Shown here in pieces: positions 45,420 through 61,014 of a DNA stretch of 64,000 bases. Below the pieces are notes generated by a model. It did not search any database, was not told the origin of the DNA, and worked only from the letters and a program-made list of their open reading frames with translations. How positions within the stretch are numbered: the stretch's first letter is position 1; each line of letters begins with the position of its first letter. A program made the position numbers and the translations under genes. The stretch comes from Gautieria morchelliformis. Taxonomy: Eukaryota; Basidiomycota; Agaricomycetes; Gomphales; Gomphaceae. The stretch spans positions 248,001-312,000 of the forward strand of contig WHVA01000007.1 in assembly GCA_015179125.1 (NCBI GenBank). Reading direction: 5' to 3'.

Positions 45420-47270
45420 ATGGAGGCCGTTACGCTGCCTGTCCTTGTTGCCGCTACCTCACCTTGTTCATCTTTGTACGTTGGTGGAGGACTGCAAACA
45501 ATCCTAAAGGCCTCCCATTTCCACCGGGACCTCGACCCCTATTCTTGATCGGAAATTTACGTGACTTGCCCGACAGGGGCTGCGAATATATTGCATATGA
45601 AAATATGGCCAGAAAATATGATACGAGGAATGCGATTGCATGCAGTTATTGACCTCGTAGACTAAGAACAAAGTAACAGGTGACATTCTCTACTTCAATG
45701 TACTCGGAAAATACATCGTCTCTATCAACTCCTACAAGGCTGCTAACGACTTGTTGGACAAGAAGGGTGCTATTTACTCCGACAGACCTTGTCTTCCCAT
45801 GATCAAGGAGCTGTGAATGCCTTTAAATCTGAGACGCTTCATGACCGCACACTATGTAATCTTAGCAGAGGATGGGATTGTAACCTAGTTCTCATGTCCT
45901 ACTCAGAAGGATTTTCTACTCACAGGAAAATTGTGCAGCAGAGCATGCCCAGTATGGCAGGTGCTATCATTATGATGGTCACATATGGACACCAGATAGC
46001 TCCGGAGAACGACGAATTCGTGAAGCTCACTGAAGATGTTCGTGAGAATGCCTCCGAAGCCCATGGAAGTAGTTTAGTTGACATGCTACCCATCTGTAAG
46101 AGAATTGTCGCTGTAAGTCGCTGAAACCGAACTTTTTGCTAGTGAAATATGTACCTGCGTGGCTCCCTGGCGCCTCTTTCAAGCGGAAGGCAATTTTTGC
46201 AAGGCAACTCTCTATCAAAATGCGGAATGCACCATTTGAAATGGTCCAGGGGCATCTGGTGAAGTTATGCAACTTGATATAGTAAGGCTTAATGTATTTA
46301 TTCCCCCTCCAGGCGGCTGGGACAGCTCGCCCCTCGATGACGAGCTCACTTCTTCAGGATACAGTCACCACCGATGGTCTAGATGCCGAAGAAATTATCA
46401 AAAATTGTGGGGGTGTGGTTTATGGCGGTATGATATCTTTTCCCCTGTGTCAGTGTTGTAATCTCAATGATACATCATTGATATAGCCGGTGCTGACACG
46501 GTCTGGCACTCTCTCCTTTCTCTGTGCTTATCAGCGCTTACATGTTGGTATAGACTGTCACGGCATTGACAACTTTCTTCCTCGCTATGATGACATATCC
46601 CCATGTGCAAGGTTGAGCTCAGAAGGAGCTACCTCGTCATCAGACGAGACAGAATTTGAGGACCGCTCCGAATTGCCGTATGTTTCCGCTCTCGTAAAGG
46701 AGACATTGCGCTGGAAGGCTGTTTCACCCCTCGGTAGGAACCAGGCCCCAAAAGCACATGCATCGATCTTATGCTGCACAGCATTAGGCGTCCCTCACTG
46801 CACCACCGAGAATGACGAGTACCACAACACTTTTATGCCGAAGGCCACAGGTGTGATAGCCAACATCTCGTGAGTGCACATGAGAATGATATATAATTTT
46901 TCACAAAAAAAATTAGAGCCATGCTTCACGACGAAAATTTGTACGCCGAGCCCCAGCGCTTCGATCCGGAACATTTTCTCCAGGCAGGTAACAGACCCGG
47001 TGCCCCTGATCCTTCCCACGCCGCATTCGGCTTTGGAAGAAGGTTAGAGATCTTCAATGCTGCTGATGCTGTTGAATACCGATTTCTATGGCCAATTCAG
47101 AATCTGCCCCGGACGGCTTTTTGCAGAGGACTCACTTTGGATTGCTGCCGCATCTATCTTGCATGTTTTCCACATTGCCAAACCAAAGGATGCAGATGGT
47201 AGCAATATTGAGGCCGACGTGCACTGGAGTTCTGGGCTTGTCAGGTACGCCGGGATCCAAAAAAATTGAT
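45420..47270 (+). pseudogene. cytochrome P450 pseudogene
   Basis: Pieces in order: Pro-rich hinge LPFPPGPRPLFLIGN; SYKAANDLLDKKGAIYSDRP; I-helix AGADT (46492) followed after a GTCTGG...GTATAG intron by TVTALTTFFLAMM; K-helix ETLR in SALVKETLRW; FDPEHFL; and the haem-binding loop FGFGRR|ICPGR, joined by removing an intron ending TTCAG. Such membrane-bound monooxygenases are numerous in mushrooms. The ATG at 45420 is out of frame with the hinge, and near 46620 three frames are needed within 60 bases. Several indels therefore disable it, though its introns are kept. Confidence 0.8.
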
Positions 47271-48102
47271 GTTTAGTCATCTGCATTGTGTGAGCAGGTA
47301 CTGACTTTGTCCTTGCTCAAGTGTCCCTTCTCCCTTTCTTTGTGATATCAAGCCTCAATTCGAAGGGGCAGCAAATTTGATATCCAGTGTTGTCATCGAG
47401 TGAAAGACTTTTGGCAATGACGAACGCTTCCTAGGTGATCCGCAATGGCAGTATTGTGTCCAATGTAATTATTGGGATTTTAATTTGCCAGCCTTGTGAA
47501 AGCGCCCATATACATCGTATGTCGCCCGCCAATACAGGATCTGTAGCGGTGCATTGGCGCCAGTCCCCGACTCCGTTGCGGGGTAGGGGTTGTCGATATT
47601 ACAGTTTCATATGAAGTATTCTTTCATAAGTGACGATTTGCGTTTATATACATTATATTTGTTACAAGTGATGCGCAGTACCTGTGGATCCCTTTGACCC
47701 TTCGGCCCGGAGTTTACATCGGGATAAGGAGATATTGTGCAGGGAGAACAAAGAATGGCAACAAGGGCCAGACAACAGCCCGAGATAATGATGGAAAGGA
47801 AAGGGACCGAGTGGTACAAAAGATCGGTGGCAGAACTCGAACGGGATAGTAGTAATTAAGGCAGGGTAATACAAAAAAGGGTTCGTAGGAGTTAAACATT
47901 ACAGGCACACTCAGTATCTGACCCCCATCTTGTCGACAGAACCCTCCCCTCCTTTCAGTCGGAGTCGGGGATAGCATGGCATCTTCACTACAAGTTGATA
48001 ATTATCTTAGAGTTGATGCCATTGGCGGCGATCACACGGGGTGTGGCAGGTGAAGTCAAATGGGACAGCGCAACGCAAGCGGGGTCCTAATGTGGGACGA
48101 GA
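47271..48102. other. no gene seen
   Basis: Only short frames; no repeat shared with the rest of the window was noticed. Confidence 0.5.
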
Positions 48103-48490
48103 TGGTGGTTGGGCTTACTGGGGCAGCCGATGGTCTGGCCTGGTCAGCCCGCTAAATTCGAACATTACATAATATCTGCACCTCGGTCCTCCTCTGCGCA
48201 CTGCGTGATACACACATTTACACACTCAAGCACGCAATTGTAGCCGTGCCTGGCACGTGTGTGTAACACGTCACTGCTTCGACAGAAGCAGCAGAAGAGG
48301 CGATCAATGGAAGCATCCAGCGCCAAATTCCAAGTGACAACAGAAGCACAGAGTTGCCAAGATCAGGGTGAAGAAGCTTGGGGAAAGTAGCCAGGAACCC
48401 GAACCCAGGAACCCGAAGCCTGCCCCGCATGCGCGCAATTCATCTCTCAAGCGCCGGATGGGTCACGTGGGACTGAAGGAGCAGACAGCG
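48103..48490 (+). repeat. interspersed repeat R, copy 3
   Basis: Close to copy 1 at 25312-25720, with a short deletion after GGTCAGC and a few point changes. It keeps the GGAAGCATCCAGCG phrase that is the copia 2 target in copy 2. Confidence 0.8.
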
Positions 48491-49162
48491 GTTAGGATGG
48501 TACCGAAGGCCACGGAGGAAGATTGGGAACAGAAAGAGACAGGCGGAATTGCGAGTTATGCCTGGAACAAGCGGCGCGAGCTTAGTGGAAGTGGCGTTGG
48601 CTGGGGAAGGTGCAAGCATAATGGAAAGAGCAGCGGCAAATGTGTTACGGAAATGCAGCATAAAAAAAGTACTTGAAACACTGGGTATTTGCCCTCTTAG
48701 CTCCTCCTACCAGGCATGTGTATGTGTCGGGCCACCAGGCGCCGACAGAGATCAAGTTCGACAATTGTTTCCCGGGAGCGGCCCAGACCCACCAGCATCG
48801 CTGGTCGGTTCGTGCCCAGGAGGTGATACACCTTGAGGAGGTCGTTCGAATAGAAGCACGGAGAAACAATCCGCTACGCTACTCTTGTGGAGGAGTGAAG
48901 GAAAGAAGGGTGTGATTACCAATTGTCATGCGTTCCTTATGTAAGTTCAACCGTACAGGGACATGGTCACGTGACGCATCTCAGGCTCCGGTCAAACGTG
49001 CGAATAGCACATTTTTGGGAAATCGCGCGAGAAAACGTCTCACCGCACTGGCTTCTATTTCTGTGCGTTTGGAGTGTCATACTTATGTTGTCCAAGATAA
49101 AATATCACAAATGCAACAGTACTTGCGGGGCGAACTCGCAGTCCTAATGAGATTGGACACTA
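48491..49162. other. no gene seen
   Basis: Short frames only (the longest about 95 codons), none with a known motif. Confidence 0.5.
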
Positions 49163-49875
49163 GGGCTGATCACAGTAGAGGATTTGGCTAGGATTTGATG
49201 AGGATTTGACGGAGGATTTCGATTTTTTTAGAACACCCGACAATGCCCCGAAATCACGATTTAACTGTGATTAGCCCGATTTGAAACAGGATTTGAGTGG
49301 ATTTGAGAACGCTGGTGCCGGACACGGCAGGATGGCGCTCTCGCCGGTCTGTCAGCGGAAAGTAGGTTCTGCGCTATAATGTATCTCTAAAAAATAACAT
49401 ATATGAAATCATTAATTTACCTTTAGGTGTCCTCTTAAAATAACAAATAACATAAATCAAGAGAAACTCAAAATCATATAAAAATATAGAAGAGAAACAC
49501 TGAAGAATAAAAAAAAGAGATGGAACTATGTATTTTTTAGAGTTTTTACTGAATTGACCAGATTCAAAGGCTTGCACAGGTGTCATAACTGGTTGGTGGC
49601 ATGCCCTTGGACCAGGCCACTAGATTGTAGCGGCGGTATGTAGTCACTTTAGCGAGTACTTCAGTTTCGGGGTTACTTTCTGCAGGCACAAAGGGAGATC
49701 CCGAGGGACTAGTTTAGGGCCTGCGATGGCGCCGGCCGAAATCCAAATCCAAATCCACGCACAAATCCCAAATCACCTCCTAGAGGTGATTTGGGGATTT
49801 GGATGCATTTGCCCTCCAAATCCATTTTTCAAATCCCCATCAAATCCCCTCCAAATCCTCTACTGTGATCAGCCC
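49163..49875. mobile_element. 713-bp TIR DNA element without transposase
   Basis: The ends are inverted copies: GGGCTGATCACAGTAGAGG opens it and CCTCTACTGTGATCAGCCC closes it, with TA on both sides (49161-49162, 49876-49877). A 3-bp ACT duplication is an alternative reading. Subterminal GGATTTGA/TCAAATCC repeats extend the pairing. No ORF for a transposase is present, so it is MITE-like. A near-perfect inner palindrome with 17-18-nt arms lies at 49763-49800. A truncated relative is at 6776-7133. Confidence 0.75.
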
Positions 49876-49959
49876 TACTGATCCGGGGGAGCTGAAGACA
49901 GAAGTCGGGAAGCCTGGACTTTTTAGCACGCAGAACATCGTCTCTCTAGGTTCTACCAG

Positions 49960-51257
<1,298 letters not shown>

Positions 51258-51472
51258 AAACTACCTCTGAACTTTTCTCACACTTACCACCACCACCAAA
51301 ATACCCAAAATCGCATTCCCTACGCACACGCTTGCTAAACTGCATGCCAGTGCATCGCTGACTACAGCCAGCGGCGAAACCGAGCTTCCCTGAAAAAGAA
51401 GCCGTTAAAACGATGCCACAAAGCGTCGAACCCCAGGCGCCTGCAACGTCACAAGCTCGCACAAGGGCAGGC

Positions 51473-52033
51473 TGTAAGGACCCGGCCTTTGGCCGGCTAC
51501 TTACCCGTAGAACCTTCTTCCGAGCCCGAGCCTTGTGATATTCATGCCCGAGTACATATGATACTTATCCGTGCCCGAGCCCGATCCCGAGCTTGAACTC
51601 ATATCCGACCTTGATCCCATGCCCGTATCCCCTTAGTTACTGATTCCGCTCCATCACGCATCATTCGTATATTACCTCGCCCTGACCTCGGTCTCCTGAC
51701 CTCGCCCTGACCTCCACTAATCTGTTCGCCCCTGACTTGCACCTCGTCCGTATATAACCCCCTTGTATGCATTCCTACTCCTCAGTCTGAAAATCAACTA
51801 TCGTGTCCCTTCGATCCCTAGCTAGTTTCTACGCCTCGCCTCTTAAGCTAGAACCTCGCCTCTTATTCGTTTACCTCCGAAGTTGGGACTCGTGCGTAGG
51901 GTCGGCGCAGCACATAAGCTGAAGCCAAGTCCCTCTCCGACTTCCCCATCCAAACCTCGCCCTGTAACCTCGGACCTTGACTCGGGTTTCGTCCCCGACC
52001 TCGGTCAACCTTACGACGGATCGTAACGTAACA
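51473..52033 (+). repeat. solo LTR in LINE 2 ORF1, TSD CAGGC
   Basis: 561 bp, from TGTAAGGACC to CGTAACGTAACA, with CAGGC at 51468-51472 and 52034-52038. No coding sequence. A TATA-like box with C-run is at 51751. The 3' end and the phrase GCTGAAGCCAAG relate it to the other gypsy LTRs here. It is the youngest layer of a three-level nest. Confidence 0.95.
51751..51757 (+). promoter_or_regulatory. TATA box of the 51.5-kb solo LTR
   Basis: CCGTATATAACCCCCTTG has the same TATA plus C-run plan as the LTRs at 5.9 kb (minus) and 15.98 kb. Confidence 0.45.
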
Positions 52034-53745
52034 CAGGCACCACACAACAAGCCAGCAACAAAACTAGGTCAGATTTGTTGTTGGAGCCAAACACGTCGGT
52101 CAGAACCAGAGGGCAAGTGAGGCAGTTCCTAGACAAACACGGGTACTACACCAAGGATGATCCGTTGTCGACAGAACAGCTAAGTTACGCTCTGTTATCA
52201 CTTGCACACAACGTTAGTGGCAAAACCCTGCAGGAGGGAGTTCGGGCGGTGGCCATTCTAATGATGGAGGATGCCACGAGAGCAGCGGGAGCAGCAGTCT
52301 CGCGACACATCGAAAAGCACATTGAAACGACCCTGGCCAAGTTGGAAGCAGCCGCTGACAGGGCCAAAGAGGTGGCTGAGGTGGCAGAAGAAGCAACAGA
52401 AGGAGCCAGAAATGTCATAGAGCATTTGAACAGCATGGAAGGACAGAGGGAACGGAAAGAGGAAAGCAACACAAGAGGGACGACATACACAGCCACATTG
52501 AAAGGTAACGTCCCCTTGTCACACTTAAACAACCTGGCAAAAGCGAAAATGAAAGCGAGACAAATACTGATCGACGGAGACATGTCACGAGAACAGGACG
52601 AGCTAAGCAAGCTAACGGAACAGGAGCTGGTAGCGAAAGCTAACGAAGCAATAAGCAACCTCGAGCTGGACCCAGAAAGAATAGACATAAGCTTCGTGGG
52701 GAGCCAAGAAGCTAGCGAATGGGGGAGTAGTGCTGGACATGGAAACAGAGGAGGTGGCGAAATGGGTGCAGATGAACAAGAGGTCGTTTTTGAGCAAATT
52801 CAGCGGGACGGCCACGATAAAAGAAAGAACGCTATCAGTAATAGTGGAGTATGTGCCGCTGAATCACTCACCCGATGCCATGGCGGAGATGAGAAAGATC
52901 GAGAGGGACTCTAAACTCCCCGACGGATCCCTGCTCTCAACCCGGTGGATAAAGCCCGTCCACAGGAGGACGGCAGGACAGAGATCAGCACACATTATCG
53001 CCAAGTTCACATCCACAGAAGCGGCAAATCAAAGCATAAGAGACGGGATAATAATAGCAGGAAAGAGAACCTGGGCCAGGAGAATGAAAAAAGAACCACG
53101 AAGGTGCCTAAAATGTCAGTGATACAACGCTCGGCACATGGCAGCAGAGTGCAGCGGCAGAGACACGTGTGGGACATGCAGAGAAGAGCACAGGACAGCC
53201 GAATGCCAGGAAGACGATCCAAGCAAATTCAAATGCACAAACTGCGACGCAAAAGGCCACGCGTCATGGGACAGGACATGCCCGGTATTCAAGTCAGAAT
53301 GCGCAGCGGCAGAAAAGAGCGATCCAGAACACACATACAAATTCTTTCCCAATGATGACCCGTGGACATGGGAACAACACCAAGAGGCGGAGGAAACAGA
53401 CAATGTGGGGGACCTCATAAAAAAACTCAGGGAACAGGAGGACAGGAGATGGAAAATGGCGGAAATGGAAAGAAGGATGGCGAGACAAGCGGACACCAGA
53501 AGCAGGGAGAGGCCCCAAGTGGAACCAGATAACTCGCGATATAGAGGAAGGATTGAAAGCAGAGGAAACGCACGCGGGAGAGGAAGAGGTGCGAACCCAA
53601 GAGTCGGGCACATGGACCAAGGGTGGCAGGACAGAGAACAGGGCGAGGGGCGACAAAGCAGACTGGATGACTACGGAATCGTGGTCAGCCGCGAGAGGAC
53701 ACAAACAGTACAGCAAGACGGAAACGACAACAACACGCGCCAAGG

Positions 53746-56700
53746 ATGAATGAAGAAAACCAACAAATGTGAAAATTGAGAATCAGACAACAGAACGTCA
53801 ACAAATCGCTAACGGCAACGGTAGAAATGCTAGCTAAGTGCTCACCTGAAAAATATGATGTCCTTGCAATCTAAGAACCATATATTGACTTCATAGGCAA
53901 CGCCAGAGCCACGCCAAACTGGTACTCGGTGTACCCCAGAACACACTTCCACGACAAAGAGACGCGAACGAGATTGATGATGCTGATAAGCAAAAGGATG
54001 GTGACGAGCGCATGGGGAGCAATCGATATGGGATCGCCAGATGTTACGGCAGTAAAGATTAAAACCAACATGGGTGACGTCCTGATAGTCAATTCATACG
54101 TGGACTGCGCCCATTCTAACAGTATAAGAGCCATACAGAAATATATGCAGCACAGAGCGGCAGAAGGGACCACGCAAGAAAGGGAGATAGAGGGCATGGT
54201 GTGGCTCGGGGATTTCAATAGGCACCACCCAGTGTGGGACGAGCTGCGCAATGCACACCTATTCACCAGGGCAAATCTAGACGAGGCGCAAATACTCTTG
54301 GATGCAGTAGCAGATCACGGACTACACATGGCGCTACCTAAGGATGTACCCACGCTAAGATTGATGGCTACGGGGAATTACATGCGAACAGATAATGTCT
54401 TTGCCTCGCCTTCAGTCATTGAAAACATGATTAGCTGCAGCACAGTGCCAGAAGATCTACCACCAAAAAGCGACCACCTGCCCATAGACACCATGATCGA
54501 TGTATCCGTCAAGGCAAGCATGAACCACCGAAGCCCAATTACAGACAGGTGGATTGGAGGGAATACAGAAAGATGCTCGAAGCTGAGTTAAAAGACAGGA
54601 TTAGAGAGCCCGTACCACTCACTGCCCAACAGTTCCATCAAAGCTTACAAGAGTTGACAATGGCCATTCTGGATACCACAGAAGAACTAGTGCCAAAAAA
54701 CAGACCGTCGGTATACATGAAGCGATGGTGGTCCCTGCAGCTGTCACGCACCAGAGCAGAGACCAGGTGGCTCACTAGGAGATCGTATGCGCGAAGAGAC
54801 GACCCGACACATGCAGCACACGAAGAACACAGAGCCGCTTGGAATCGCTACGCGGAAGACATAGAGAGGTCAAAAAGAGAGCATTGGAAAGACTTCCTCG
54901 ACGGTATAGATCAGAATACAATATGGGCAGCTCACAGATACGCCTCAGCGGATGCAGGTGACGGGGGCCAGACGCGGGTACCGACGCTAGTGACAAAAAA
55001 GGCAAACGGCGCAAAGCTGATAGCAGAGACGAACGAACAAAAATCAGAACTGGTCTTCGACACCTTTTTCCCAAAGCCAGGAGAAGCGGTTGAACAAATA
55101 CCGGAGGACTATGAGTACCCCCCTCCGGAGTTCGAGTATCAGCCAATCTCAGACGAGCAGATCAGGAGAGCCGTATACAGGCTCAACCGGTTCAAGGCGC
55201 CGGGAGAAAATGGTATCCCCAATGAACTCATAAAGCAGTGTATTGATATCCTTCTACCGTACATAGGGCCTCTTTTCCACGCAACTTTCGACCTCAAGGT
55301 ATATCCGGCAGAGTGGAGGGATTCAATAACAAAGGTCCTCTGTAAACCAGGCAAGGCAGATTACACGGCCCCAGGTGCCTACCGGCCGATCACACTTCTG
55401 GACACGATAGGAAAAGTGTTGTCCGCGTGCGTGGCGGAAGATCTGGTGAAGATGACGGAAAAATACCAATTGTTACCCGACAATCACTTTGCATGCAGAC
55501 CCAGAAGAACGACAACTGACGCCGTACATTACGTGGTGTCAGAGGCGAAGGACGCGTGGAGGAGAGGAAACGTACTCGGAGTGCTGTACCTGGACATCAA
55601 GGGAGCATTTCCAAGCATAGTGTTAGACCGGCTGGCCCACAACATGCGAAGAAGGGGAGTACCACGGGAATACACTGATTGGATATGCAGGAAAGTCCAG
55701 AACAGGCTTACCACGGTGAGCTTTGATGACTATTTTTCCGCGACCAGACCCATTGGGCGAGGAATGGATCAAGGATGTCCGCTATCGGCAATCGCTTATC
55801 AGTTCTATAACGGTGATCTGATAGACGTAGTGCAGCACAACAACGGAGAAGGGAGCGTAGGATTCGTGGACGATACCACCATAATAGCCGAAGGTCCAGA
55901 CCTCAAGGAGGCGTTCAGTAAGCTATCGGACGTAATGGTTAGACCAGATGGGGCGAACAACTGGGCGGAAAAACACCACTGCCAGTTCGCGGTGGAAAAG
56001 TTCGGTTTGATGGGACTCACCAGACGCAGAGAAAAAGACCCTGCCAAGCCAGGCAAAACCAGGCCGGTGGCAAGACCGTCGATAAGAATAGGGCAACATG
56101 TCATAAAACCCACAACAGAGCACAAGTTCTTGGGGGTGATAATGGACCAAGAACTGAGATTCAGGGAGCACATCAACTACGCGCTGAAGAAAGGAGAGGC
56201 GTACATAAATCAGTACAGAAGGCTGGCGAAACCGTCCAAGGGAATAACAGCTAACTACATGAGGACGTACTACATGACGGTGGCAGTCCCGAGAATGTTG
56301 TACGCAGCTGACGTCTTCCTAGTTCCAGAAACGGCCACAAGCAAGGGAACCAAGGGATTTATTAATAAGCTCGCAAGAATTCAGAGGCGGGCGGCAATAG
56401 ACATTACAGGAGCCCTCGTGACAATGGCCAACGACACCCTCGATGCACATGCGAACCTCCTCCCCTTCCCGCTGATGGTATCCAAAATAGTGCACAGAGC
56501 GGCGGTACAACTGCCGTGCCTCCCCCAGAGCCATCCGATCACGAAAAAAGTGAGGAAAGCAGCAAAAAGATATGTAAAATGACACAGATCTCCCCTTCAT
56601 GAGATAATGCATGCTTTTAGTCTACAGCCAGATGCGATAGAAAAAATACAAACAGTGGTGTTCGGACCGAAGTGGATGCCGGCCTTCAGCGTGAGGATTC

Positions 56701-57695
56701 CCCCCAACAAAGAACAAGCGAAGAATGAGATGAGTGAGCATGAGGCTGGGATCACGATGTATACTGACGGGTCAAGCATAAACGGGGGAGTGGGGGCAGC
56801 GGCAGTGCTATTTAGGAACGGGAGAGAGAGGAAGACGGCGAGGCTCCACCTGGGCCCAGAAAGTGAGCATACTGTGTTCGAGGCGGAGCTGGCAGCGGCG
56901 GCGATGGGAGCAAGGATGCTGAATGATGAGAGGGGTGGGAGGTACACAATAGCAATGGATAGCCAGGCCGCCATTCAAGCCACTCAACAGGAACGAGCCA
57001 TACCAGGACAATACATGGTAAACGCTCTACACAGGCAGATACAGGGAGTTGTGGAGCAACAAGCAGGAGCCGAAGTGCTTGTGAGATGGGTGCCAGGGAA
57101 CGAAGGGGTGGAAGGGAACGAGAGAGCCGACAAGGAGGCGAAAAGAGCGGCGGAAGGATGGAATAGCGGTGCGCGGTACATACCAACCGAGTGTCGAGGG
57201 AAGCTACCAGTGAGCAGAGCGGCAGAGATCCAAAGGCACAATGCGAAGCTAAGCCGGGAAGCAAGGGAAAAATTTGCTAAGTCTCCCAGAGCGGTTTACG
57301 CGCACGAGATTGACCCCACGATGCCGTCAGCAGCGTTCTCGAAGATCACAAGAAATATGCCGCGCAAACAAGCGAGTCTGCTGGTACAACTGAGAACAGG
57401 ACGCGCTGAATAAACACTTACACAAGATTGGGAAGACAGCTTCACCCCTGTGCCCAGCGTGCAAGAGCGCTCCAGAGACAGTACACCATTTCCTATTCCG
57501 CTGCCCAGCCTACAGAGAGCAGAGAGGGAGGCTAGAGAGAAAACTTAAGAGAGGAGCCAAGTCGGTCAAGACGTTATTGGGAGGACACAAGGCGATGGAA
57601 CACCTGTTCAGGTACATACACGACACCAAGCGATTCGAGGAGCAATATGGGGACGTATCGACGTCGACAGGAAAAGCAGGAACAGGCAAAAGATA
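53746..57695 (+). pseudogene. LINE 2 ORF2, endonuclease, RT and RNase H
   Basis: The endonuclease has RQQNVNKS, then EPYIDF after a TAA where LINE 1 has CAA, WLGDFNRHHPVWD and SDHLPID. A frameshift near 54560 leads to a 677-codon RT stretch with KAPGENGIP, DIKGAFPS, GMDQGCPLS and catalytic FVDDTTI. A TGA at 56580 interrupts the link to RNase H (YTDGSSINGGVGAA, Glu in FEAELAAAAM, MDSQAAI, WVPGNEGVEGNERADKE). A last frameshift near 57405 places the zinc finger CPAC...HHFLFRC in another frame ending at 57695. RNase H is the part LINE 1 has lost. Confidence 0.92.
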
Positions 57696-57855
57696 AGAGA
57701 ACAGGCACAATAGACATGAGGAGCAAACCATACACCCCGCCCACATAGGCACAGACACACTCGAGGCTACGCCCAATGAGTTCAGGCAGAGAAAGAGGTC
57801 GAAAGGAGGGAAGGAACGGTCACAAGAAGGAACTTGGATACTTCGTCTTACATAG

Positions 57856-59046
<1,191 letters not shown>

Positions 59047-60161
59047 TAAAGGAGAGAAGAAGATGGGGTAAGAAAAACTGATACATGCCTACCTTCCTGA
59101 CTGTCTTCGTGTAACTTTGTGTTGTGTAGGTGTCAAGACTTTGTCTTGTCTGTTCTTTTTTCAAACTGCGGGCTGAAAGTAGATTACAGTACCGATAGTT
59201 TCCCCTCCACATATCATGTATCAACAACATGTTCCGAACCGCTATATATGAGTTCAATAAGCATACCCATATCTGTTACAGTGAAGGCATGGCGGGAAAA
59301 ATCCCCCACAAGTAATACGTGGAAATTCCACGTATAATCCCATATACGTCCATAAAAGTTGTCCAGGACCGTTAAAAAATGCTGGGAAAATGATGGGGTT
59401 AATACGTGGGATTTCTGTAGCAAATCGTGCATTTCCTACCAGAAGTTAGTAGAAAATCCACTCAATTAAGCCGCGACAACACCAATCCCCTTGCTCGTCA
59501 AGGGCACTGGGATGTCGTAAATCGCCTCTTGACGTGTATAAATGCCCTCTTTGGTCAATCTTCTACAGTTCTATCCTCTGTGCCCAAAACGCTGCTGTAC
59601 GTGATCATTTATTTTTTTGCCATCGATCGTACACATCTCAGTTTATTTTTCCTCGTCTTGCGCAGGTGTCACCATAATGACTCACGTCTCCTCCTCTTCC
59701 TCCCTATCTCTCGCCACAGCCAAAATACAGGGCTACCCAAAGCATGTTGTGTCAATCTCCGTATGGCGGTTGTCACACCCCTCAGCGAGTCAGGCTCGTG
59801 TTTCGCTCGTGGGTGAAGTTACTTACTGCTTGCAAAGGATAGTCCGATTTACCTGAACCACCCCGAGTGTTATATAAAAACAGACGCAGACGCGAGACGG
59901 TGGCTGCCAGATGTGGCAGATTCTCCACAGCAGGTGCCGTCATGTAATAAGTTTGATGATTTTGATCGAAGACTTATTATTGCATCAATGCCTCGTAGTC
60001 CCTCTGGGTTTGCTTTGACCCTATAGTCAGTGTCCTCAGACTTGCTACCATATCATCATAACATATGTAATACAACTCGAAGATGTCTCCGCAGAGCGTA
60101 TCCTGTGGGTGGCTTCGGCGAGTAAGTCATTAATAACTGTGCATGCAACTCTCGATCATAT
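59047..60161. other. no gene seen; one perfect palindrome
   Basis: TACGTGGAA-A-TTCCACGTA lies at 59316-59334. Short frames have no known motif. Confidence 0.5.
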
Positions 60162-60491
60162 TTAGTATATTGGCAAGATTCCCTTGCGACTATATTGAGA
60201 TTCCCTTACCTTGGATGGATGGGAGCGAGCTTGGATGAGGTCAATGGACTGCAGAATTCTCGCGGGTCCTCCACTCACGGATACAAGGCTTGTATTCATG
60301 CTGCCTGTATTGAACTTACTGAGGGTACGAACGTCCTCGAGCCGATAGAAGGGCCCATTCCCGTTTACATCGCGGTGCACGCGGTCGACTGTGTGAAGTA
60401 AATCCACAAACGAATTGTCATTTCCTGCGGGCAGTGCTGGACACAGCCGTACACGTACCTCCCCTTCAATCGTCGAGATACTCAAGCTCAA
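60162..60491 (-). CDS. uncharacterised ORF, perhaps part of a spliced gene
   Basis: The frame is open upstream of its first Met as well (KECSQLDLSSDLSLSISTIE), and includes NGPFYRLEDVRTLSKFNTGS. Codon use looks protein-like, but I recognise no family, and the ends may be introns. The next minus-strand frame, at 60591-60827, could be another exon. Confidence 0.25.
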   Translation of the reverse strand: MSLSISTIEGEVRVRLCPALPAGNDNSFVDLLHTVDRVHRDVNGNGPFYRLEDVRTLSKFNTGSMNTSLVSVSGGPARILQSIDLIQARSHPSKVRESQYSRKGILPIY

Positions 60492-61014
60492 GTCTGAGCT
60501 AAGATCAAGCTGTGAGCACTCCTTCGCTAAGAAGGGATGTACGAGGCCATCAATGAGGTGGCGGACGCGCTGTCTAATAGGTTCCCTGCGCTAGTTAGTC
60601 ATCGTGCTCGTCAATGAAGAAGGAAAGGACGTAGTTTTCCACTGCATCTGGGAGCGCTGGATTGGATCTAAAAAAGAAAGATGATATGGTGACAGTGTCA
60701 TTGGGAAACCCCAAATAGAGTGATGCAATACCAAGTGGGGCGTCGTCATCTGCTTTTTATCATTAAATTTCAATTCTAATTTCATCTGCATCGACGCCCA
60801 GACTTCGAGACGAAGCGACTCGTCCACATGGACCCACCAACGTCACCCCATTACATAATGCCTGACGTCGGGTACGGGTGGCGCCACATCACCGCATTCC
60901 TGAACCGCTTCAAGTAAATATGGTGGCTGTCTATTAATGTTTCTGCCGTGGAAGCTCAACGCCGTGACCGTTCTTCGTAAATCATCATCACTATCCACAG
61001 ATCAAGGCTTAGGT

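Larger units (their letters stand above)
51413..53749 (+). pseudogene. LINE 2 ORF1, split by a solo LTR
   Basis: ATG 51413 starts exactly 20 codons before the LTR at 51473. After LTR and TSD the frame goes on at 52039 without a break (TTQQASNKTRS), matching LINE 1 ORF1. A frameshift near 52715 and a TGA at 53120 (AGA in LINE 1) follow. Zinc knuckles read HMAAECSGRDTCGTC, CTNCDAKGHASWDRTC. An Arg/Gln/Gly-rich tail ends at 53749; its TGA overlaps the ORF2 ATG. In the family this protein binds the RNA. Confidence 0.88.

Noticed and set aside
51476-52033. Promoter and first exon of a host gene at 51.5-52.0 kb
   Set aside because: The TSD and TG...CA ends show it is a solo LTR.
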